Of a stretch of 39,541 nucleotides of DNA, positions 34,753-39,541 are shown piece after piece. The stretch's first letter is position 1. Each line of letters begins with the position of its first letter. The stretch comes from Bacteroides acidifaciens. Lineage in GTDB: Bacteria; Bacteroidota; Bacteroidia; Bacteroidales; Bacteroidaceae. The position numbers and the translations under genes are program-made. Location of the stretch: contig NZ_JANJZR010000039.1 in assembly GCF_024623065.1 (NCBI RefSeq), positions 1-39,541 of the forward strand, written 5' to 3'. The notes below the pieces were generated by a model. It was not told the DNA's origin. It saw only the letters and a program-made list of their open reading frames with translations, and did not search any database.

Positions 34753-37700
34753 TTAGAATGATACTTGTACTCCCATAGTGTATGACGGACGTATGGAAAG
34801 AGCGGTTGTGGTAGAGAATCCACTTTGGCTTGGGTCTTGTCCGTCAAGTTCTTTCGAACAGATGGTGAATACATTGTTGGTAGAGAAGTTGATGCTAGCC
34901 GTCTTGAACGGGGTCTTCTGCAACATCTTCGGTGTAAAGCGGTAGCGTAATGAGAGTGATGAAAGTCTGAAATAACTGCCTGATACCACCCGAATATTAG
35001 AGTAGTCGTACATGCTCCAAAGATTGTCGGCATACTTGGGGATGTTCGAGAAATTTCCCCCTTGCGCACTGTAATGGTTGATGTAGTTGGAATATTGGGG
35101 ATCGGACGGACTGATCAGTGACGGATAGACCGTTTTGTGCTCATCGCCAGGGACACGCCATCTGTTGACGAACTCTTTGCGTACGTTGTTTTCAGATGAG
35201 ACTCCCTTTACGATGTCCGAATAAAGGGCGAACTTGCGAATTTTGTTTCCTAAGTTGTAGGTAAAGTTAGTACTGAGCGAAAGTTGCTTCCACGTCAGCG
35301 TGCTATACAGTGAGCCGTTGAATTTCGGTTCGCGTGTTCCGCTCTTTACAAGCACTGTTTTTACGATATCTTCCAGGCTCTTGTTTTCCAATAGGTGGCG
35401 GCGGTCGTTATAGTCGTCGAACATCGGCACACCATTGGTGGGATTCAATCCGAGGAACTCGTATGAATAGAATGTACCGATGGATTCGCCGCCCACGATG
35501 GCCGTCCCGTTCAGATAGTCGTCTATTTTATAATTGTTGATAACATCGTTGTTTACTGTGTTTTTATACAGAGAATAGTTTGTCGACAGATACCACTGCC
35601 ACTCCTCATTGCGAATGGGATAACCGGAGAGGTAAATACTGAATCCCTTGTTGGTGATGTCTCCACCATTCATGACATATTCGGACAGACCGTTGACAGT
35701 AGACACAGGCACGGTGGTAAATGCGTCTTTGGTCTTTTTGTAATAGAAGTCGGAACCTATCGTCAAGCGGTTTTGGAAAAATGACAGGTCGAATCCCAAG
35801 TTATACTCATCGGTTTGTTCCCAGCGCAGGTTGGGATTGGGGTATGCATAAACCTTTGCATAATTTTCACCGAAATAGTAGTTCATACTTCCTTGTCGGA
35901 GAAGCAGGTTCGGTGTTTGGCCGTCTACCATATTACCTGTTTTACCATATGAAAAGCGGAGACGCATTTCATCGGCTGCTTCAAAATTCTTGCATAAGGT
36001 CTCTTTGATATTGAACATTCCTGAAACAGACCAAATCGGAAGGAACTTTTTGTTGCTGCGACTTCCGAATTTGTTAGAGGCGTCGAAACGTCCGTTCATG
36101 TTGACAGTGAAATAGTTGTCATAACTATATGTCATCGTAAGGTATCCGCTTATTTTGTTTGTTTTGGTTGACTGTACGGTACGATGGGGCTGTATAGTCC
36201 ATTGGGCGTAGTCGGGGTATTGAAGTATTTCTTCCAACGTCATTTCTTCAAGATATTTCATACCTCTTTCTTTAAAGTATCCGCGTGTCTGGTCAGTGAA
36301 GCCTTTATTTTTGTATGTACTGACTTCGTATCCCAAGTTGGCACCCAACAGATGTTTTTGGTTGGCTCCCACTCCTTGGTGATAGTTAGCTTGTGCGCGG
36401 AATGTGATGTTATCGGTGATATTGTTGCTTGTATTCAAGACTCCTCCGTATGGTAAGGCGCACTTACCGTCGTCGCCTTTCAGGGGAGTGTCTTCTAATT
36501 CTCCGTTCTTCAGATGTGCTACGTAGTTTGTCTTTTCGCCATACCATGTCTCCGTGGTACTTGCGCTACGTTGATAGGACATAGTCATGGTTGCATCCAA
36601 AATATGTTCGTATCGGTATTGCAGGTCCAGTGCTGTAATGAGCTGGTTGGAATCGTACGTTTGCGACATATTGTTCATTTCGTTGATGATGTTGTAATTG
36701 TATTTATAGGAGGAGTCTTCCTTCCGCTCTATGTTGTAGGCATGACGCTTGTAATAGTAGAGTGAACCGTCTGGGTTGTAGCAAGGCAGCGCACGAGTGG
36801 TGTTGTAGGCATATCCTAAAGCATCAATTTCGCTGGGCAGGTAGTTCTTTTTCGCGATGTTTCCGTTCATACGGAAGTTAACTTGGAACGACTTGTTGAT
36901 GGTGCTTTGCAAATTTAACGTTCCTGTGTAGCGGTCGTTGTATTGGGTGCGTACTACGGCGTCTTCGCTGGTGTATCCCAGAGAGGCGTAGTATCGTGTG
37001 CTTCTGTTACCGCCCGATACGCTTAAGGTGTGATTGTGGGTCAACGCATCATGTGCCAGAATTTTGAACCAGTCGGTATTGACATTCTCAAACCAGCGAA
37101 CTTGGTTTTGAAATTCGTCGAAGGTGGTATTTCCTTTGATATAATCATAGTAGGCACCTTCGTAACCCACCATGCTCATTTGGGCAGGAAATGCATAGTG
37201 AAGGTCGCACAGATCCTTACCGAACTGTACGCGTTCTTGCGAGTTCATCAGGTTGATGTTATGGTCGGTGTAGCGAGGACGTGCGATGATCTTCAACTCT
37301 CCCGAATAATTGATGCTAGGTGCTCCGATATGTCCTTTTTTAGTAGTAATGACAATGACCCCGTTGGCTGCTCTCGTACCATACAAGGCGGTGGCGGCTG
37401 CATCTTTCAAGACATCAATACGTTCAATGTCCTGTGGGTTGATTCCTGAGATAGCATTACCGATATAGTTGATGTAGTCGGGGTCGTTAAGCTGTTCTGT
37501 AGTTACGTCTACCGGATCCGTAAGAGGAATTCCATCTAATACCCACAGCGGTTCGCGGTTACCCACTAAAGTTGATGTTCCGCGGATACGCATACGGGCG
37601 GTAGCACCTACTTCGCCCGAGTTTGCCATAAATATCATGTCGGGAACTCGTCCTTCGAGTGCTTGCTCGATCGAGGTCATACCTGGCATCAAGATGTCGT

Positions 37701-38370
37701 CCATCTTCAATGATGTGATAGCACTCGTATTTCTGCGTGCATCTATGTTACCGTATCCGGTGATTACCACTTCGTTGATTTCGTTGGATGAAGTTTGCAG
37801 CAATAACTTGATGTTCAGCTTTTGGGGATTTATAGCCAAACGTTCTTTCTTGAATCCGATAAAACTTGCTTGGATGAAGCATTTTTCTTTTTCAATGATG
37901 GGACGGGGAGCGTAAACGGTGAAGTTTCCATCTATATCGGTCGAACCTCCCCATTGCTGTGACTCGTGTGTGATGGTCACCGTTGCACCAGGCAGGGGAT
38001 CACCCAGTTCATCGTGCACACTTCCAGTAATGACACAAAGGTTTTTCCTCTTGATGGCTTCGGTTGACGTAGGATCCAGGAATACGGTTATGAATTCACC
38101 TTTTTCTTTGAAAAGCAGAGGAGTGCCTACGAGAGTCTGCCGCAAGGCGTCTTGTACATCCTTCGCATGCACGGAAGCGTTCGCTTTGTAGAGCGATATG
38201 TCCTCGTGACTAAAACTGATTTTCTGATTGTAGGTCTGCGCTATCTTCCTTAGGGCAGAGGGCATGGGTTCATTCTGAAAATCGAAGGAGATTTTCTTAT
38301 CCTGTGCCCATATCTGCTGTAGTGTACACAATAGCAGTATGAACATCAAAGCGAACTTTATCTTTTTCAT
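34753..38370 (-). CDS. SusC/RagA-like TonB-dependent transporter with STN domain (second operon)
   Basis: A 1205-residue outer-membrane importer. After the signal peptide (ending near IWAQ, residue 23) come an STN domain (about 27-98; FQNEPMPSALRKIAQTYNQK), a carboxypeptidase-D-like domain (about 113-192; VITGSVHDELGDPLPGATVT), the SusC motif NEVVITGYG (199-207), the plug (DGIPLTDPVDV, IERIDVLKDAAATALYGTRA) and a long barrel ending MGVQVSF. The STN domain and the FecR gene 186 bp upstream point to trans-envelope sensing. Nothing in the transporter itself tells the cargo; the protease and thioredoxin genes downstream suggest a peptide or protein rather than a glycan (inference). Confidence 0.95.
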   Translation of the reverse strand: MKKIKFALMFILLLCTLQQIWAQDKKISFDFQNEPMPSALRKIAQTYNQKISFSHEDISLYKANASVHAKDVQDALRQTLVGTPLLFKEKGEFITVFLDPTSTEAIKRKNLCVITGSVHDELGDPLPGATVTITHESQQWGGSTDIDGNFTVYAPRPIIEKEKCFIQASFIGFKKERLAINPQKLNIKLLLQTSSNEINEVVITGYGNIDARRNTSAITSLKMDDILMPGMTSIEQALEGRVPDMIFMANSGEVGATARMRIRGTSTLVGNREPLWVLDGIPLTDPVDVTTEQLNDPDYINYIGNAISGINPQDIERIDVLKDAAATALYGTRAANGVIVITTKKGHIGAPSINYSGELKIIARPRYTDHNINLMNSQERVQFGKDLCDLHYAFPAQMSMVGYEGAYYDYIKGNTTFDEFQNQVRWFENVNTDWFKILAHDALTHNHTLSVSGGNRSTRYYASLGYTSEDAVVRTQYNDRYTGTLNLQSTINKSFQVNFRMNGNIAKKNYLPSEIDALGYAYNTTRALPCYNPDGSLYYYKRHAYNIERKEDSSYKYNYNIINEMNNMSQTYDSNQLITALDLQYRYEHILDATMTMSYQRSASTTETWYGEKTNYVAHLKNGELEDTPLKGDDGKCALPYGGVLNTSNNITDNITFRAQANYHQGVGANQKHLLGANLGYEVSTYKNKGFTDQTRGYFKERGMKYLEEMTLEEILQYPDYAQWTIQPHRTVQSTKTNKISGYLTMTYSYDNYFTVNMNGRFDASNKFGSRSNKKFLPIWSVSGMFNIKETLCKNFEAADEMRLRFSYGKTGNMVDGQTPNLLLRQGSMNYYFGENYAKVYAYPNPNLRWEQTDEYNLGFDLSFFQNRLTIGSDFYYKKTKDAFTTVPVSTVNGLSEYVMNGGDITNKGFSIYLSGYPIRNEEWQWYLSTNYSLYKNTVNNDVINNYKIDDYLNGTAIVGGESIGTFYSYEFLGLNPTNGVPMFDDYNDRRHLLENKSLEDIVKTVLVKSGTREPKFNGSLYSTLTWKQLSLSTNFTYNLGNKIRKFALYSDIVKGVSSENNVRKEFVNRWRVPGDEHKTVYPSLISPSDPQYSNYINHYSAQGGNFSNIPKYADNLWSMYDYSNIRVVSGSYFRLSSLSLRYRFTPKMLQKTPFKTASINFSTNNVFTICSKELDGQDPSQSGFSTTTALSIRPSYTMGVQVSF

Positions 38371-38556
38371 AACTTTTATTGATTTAACGTATTATAGAAA
38401 ATCTTTAATATTCTATATTTATATCGTAAAATCAAGGATGATGGGTGACAACAAGAAAAAGAAAAGTTGCTTTTTAGGTGCTTTTTGTTTTAAAATCGCA
38501 TTTTTATCTTCATTCCGCAACTTTGTATACTTCTTGAACTTTCTTTAAGAAGATTC
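38371..38556 (-). promoter_or_regulatory. Gap between the anti-sigma and transporter genes of the second operon
   Basis: 186 bp of AT-rich sequence. I see no clear TAnnTTTG box and no strong terminator hairpin, so an ECF-dependent promoter for the susC-like gene is plausible but not demonstrated. Confidence 0.3.
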
Positions 38557-39541
38557 TTATCGTTTGCTCACCAAAACAGTGTTTTCCTGCGAGTTTATGC
38601 GGATCAGTACAGTTCCCATTTGGTTGAGCATCGATAAGGTCGTTTTTAAGTTGTCCGAACGTTTGGCCCAGAAAGTGAATCGATATTGTTTGATGTCTTC
38701 GTCTTTAAAAACGATTGTAGTGTTGTACCATCGTCCTAAAACTTTCATGAGGCTGAGCAAGTCGGTCTGTTCGAAATAAAACAGATCTTCTTTCCAGGCT
38801 GTAAATTCATAAGGGTTCACTTTTTTTATTGTCATTCCGGAGTCGGAGTCATATTCAGCGTCCTGACCGGGCAGAAGAACTTCTTTTTGAAGCGATAGCG
38901 TATCTGTCAGAAGTACTTTCCCTTTGATTAAAGTAACATGTTTTTTTTCATTGGTGTAAGAACGGATGTTAAACTCGGTTCCCAATGCGCGCGTTGTGTT
39001 GGCATGATGTTTTACGATGAAGGGACATTTGGCGTTGGAGGCCACTTTGAAATAAGCTTCACCTTCCAAATGTACGGTACGTGTAGAATCGGTAAACTGC
39101 GAGGGGTAGCTTAAACGGCTTTCGGCGTTCAACCATACTTCTGTGCTATCATTGAGTATTACTTGGATACTTTTACCGCGTGGGGTAGTGAGCGTGAGTA
39201 ATTCTGTAGCACGCGTGTGTGAAGTCTGTGTATAGTCAAGGATTTGAGTATGGATAGTTGTTTTTTTTCCTTTTTGGGTAGACAGGATAATGGGACGTGA
39301 CTTGTTTTCCGAGTATGTGATTATGCTCGTTTCCGGTTGGTCAATGACATCGGCCAAAGATATTTGGGTTTCAATTTCTTGCGATTCTAGTTTGGGTATT
39401 TTTTTCATCTGATATAGACCGATGGACAGAACAAGCAGTAAAGATGCTGCGATTCCAATGAATTGGAGGTGTGTCGTAATGCACGATACACCTTCTTTTT
39501 TATTCATTACTATACAACTCGGTTCATTTTCTTTAAGCTGC
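38557..39541 (-). CDS. FecR-type anti-sigma factor, start beyond the window
   Basis: The visible part has one membrane helix (FIGIAASLLLVLSIGLY), the FecR domain (LTTPRGKSIQVILNDSTEVW, YPSQF, VHLEGEAYFKVASNAKCPFI) and the C-terminal DUF4974-type domain (FYFEQTDLLSLMKVLGRWY, ending NTVLVSKR). An ATG at 39507 exists, but the frame stays open to the window edge (reading QLKENEPSCIV before that ATG). The cytoplasmic domain of about 70-80 residues that FecR proteins need to bind their sigma factor is missing from the visible part. The true start therefore lies to the right, where a sigma gene is expected. It should regulate the SusC-like operon downstream. Confidence 0.9.
   Translation of the reverse strand, partial: QLKENEPSCIVMNKKEGVSCITTHLQFIGIAASLLLVLSIGLYQMKKIPKLESQEIETQISLADVIDQPETSIITYSENKSRPIILSTQKGKKTTIHTQILDYTQTSHTRATELLTLTTPRGKSIQVILNDSTEVWLNAESRLSYPSQFTDSTRTVHLEGEAYFKVASNAKCPFIVKHHANTTRALGTEFNIRSYTNEKKHVTLIKGKVLLTDTLSLQKEVLLPGQDAEYDSDSGMTIKKVNPYEFTAWKEDLFYFEQTDLLSLMKVLGRWYNTTIVFKDEDIKQYRFTFWAKRSDNLKTTLSMLNQMGTVLIRINSQENTVLVSKR

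Noticed and set aside
34731..35069. 113-residue N-terminal extension of the second SusD-like protein
   Set aside because: It overlaps the 3' end of the SusC-like gene in another frame, is rich in Arg, His and Cys, and precedes a complete lipoprotein signal peptide starting at 34730.
1..39541. tRNA, rRNA, insertion sequence or phage genes
   Set aside because: I looked for cloverleaf-like segments, transposase or integrase motifs and terminal inverted repeats, and saw none I could support.

Overview
This window is from a Bacteroides chromosome, almost certainly Bacteroides thetaiotaomicron or a very close relative. The basis is the gene content (SusC/SusD pairs, GH92 and GH18 enzymes, ECF sigma/FecR pairs), Bacteroides-type promoters (TAnnTTTG -7 boxes), and two proteins whose catalytic residues fall exactly at published numbers: D312/E314 of the endo-glycosidase EndoBT-3987 and E533/D642/D644 of the mannosidase BT_3990. 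The species call rests on recall of that literature; no database search was possible.

Layout. (1) 1-540: the 3' end of a decayed AAA-type ATPase gene and a terminator. (2) 821-11013, plus strand: a polysaccharide-utilisation operon for host or yeast high-mannose N-glycans. It encodes SusC, SusD, a GH18-fold protein lacking the catalytic glutamate, a LamG lipoprotein, the active GH18 endo-beta-N-acetylglucosaminidase and a discoidin-domain lipoprotein. (3) 11014-13131: a decayed AAA-ATPase/PD-(D/E)XK gene, a DUF6078 gene and a 22-bp-period repeat tract. (4) 21622-13132, minus strand: GH92, ECF sigma, FecR anti-sigma, GH92, GH92. (5) 21623-28213: housekeeping and unknown genes (alaS, a putative outer-membrane protein, an M23 peptidase, a MerR-like regulator) with three further 22-bp-period intergenic tracts. 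(6) 39541-28214, minus strand: a second SusC/SusD operon headed by a FecR anti-sigma that runs off the window. It carries no glycoside hydrolase. Instead it encodes a lipoprotein resembling a degenerate zinc-peptidase family, a lipoprotein with an interrupted FISUMP domain, a tandem-thioredoxin protein and a two-lobed retropepsin-like aspartyl protease.

How it works. In the N-glycan locus the surface lipoproteins bind and release the glycan from glycoprotein, SusC/SusD import it, and the GH92 alpha-mannosidases trim it inside. The SusC STN domain presumably signals through the FecR protein to the ECF sigma factor. The second operon has the same sensing architecture but protein- and thiol-oriented cargo genes, so its substrate may be a peptide or protein (inference).

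The least explained signals are four intergenic tracts of degenerate tandem units with a strict period of about 22 bp, unrelated in sequence to one another and close to gene 3' ends. In at least two of them some units appear in reverse complement. The second operon is the best candidate for a poorly described protein system.
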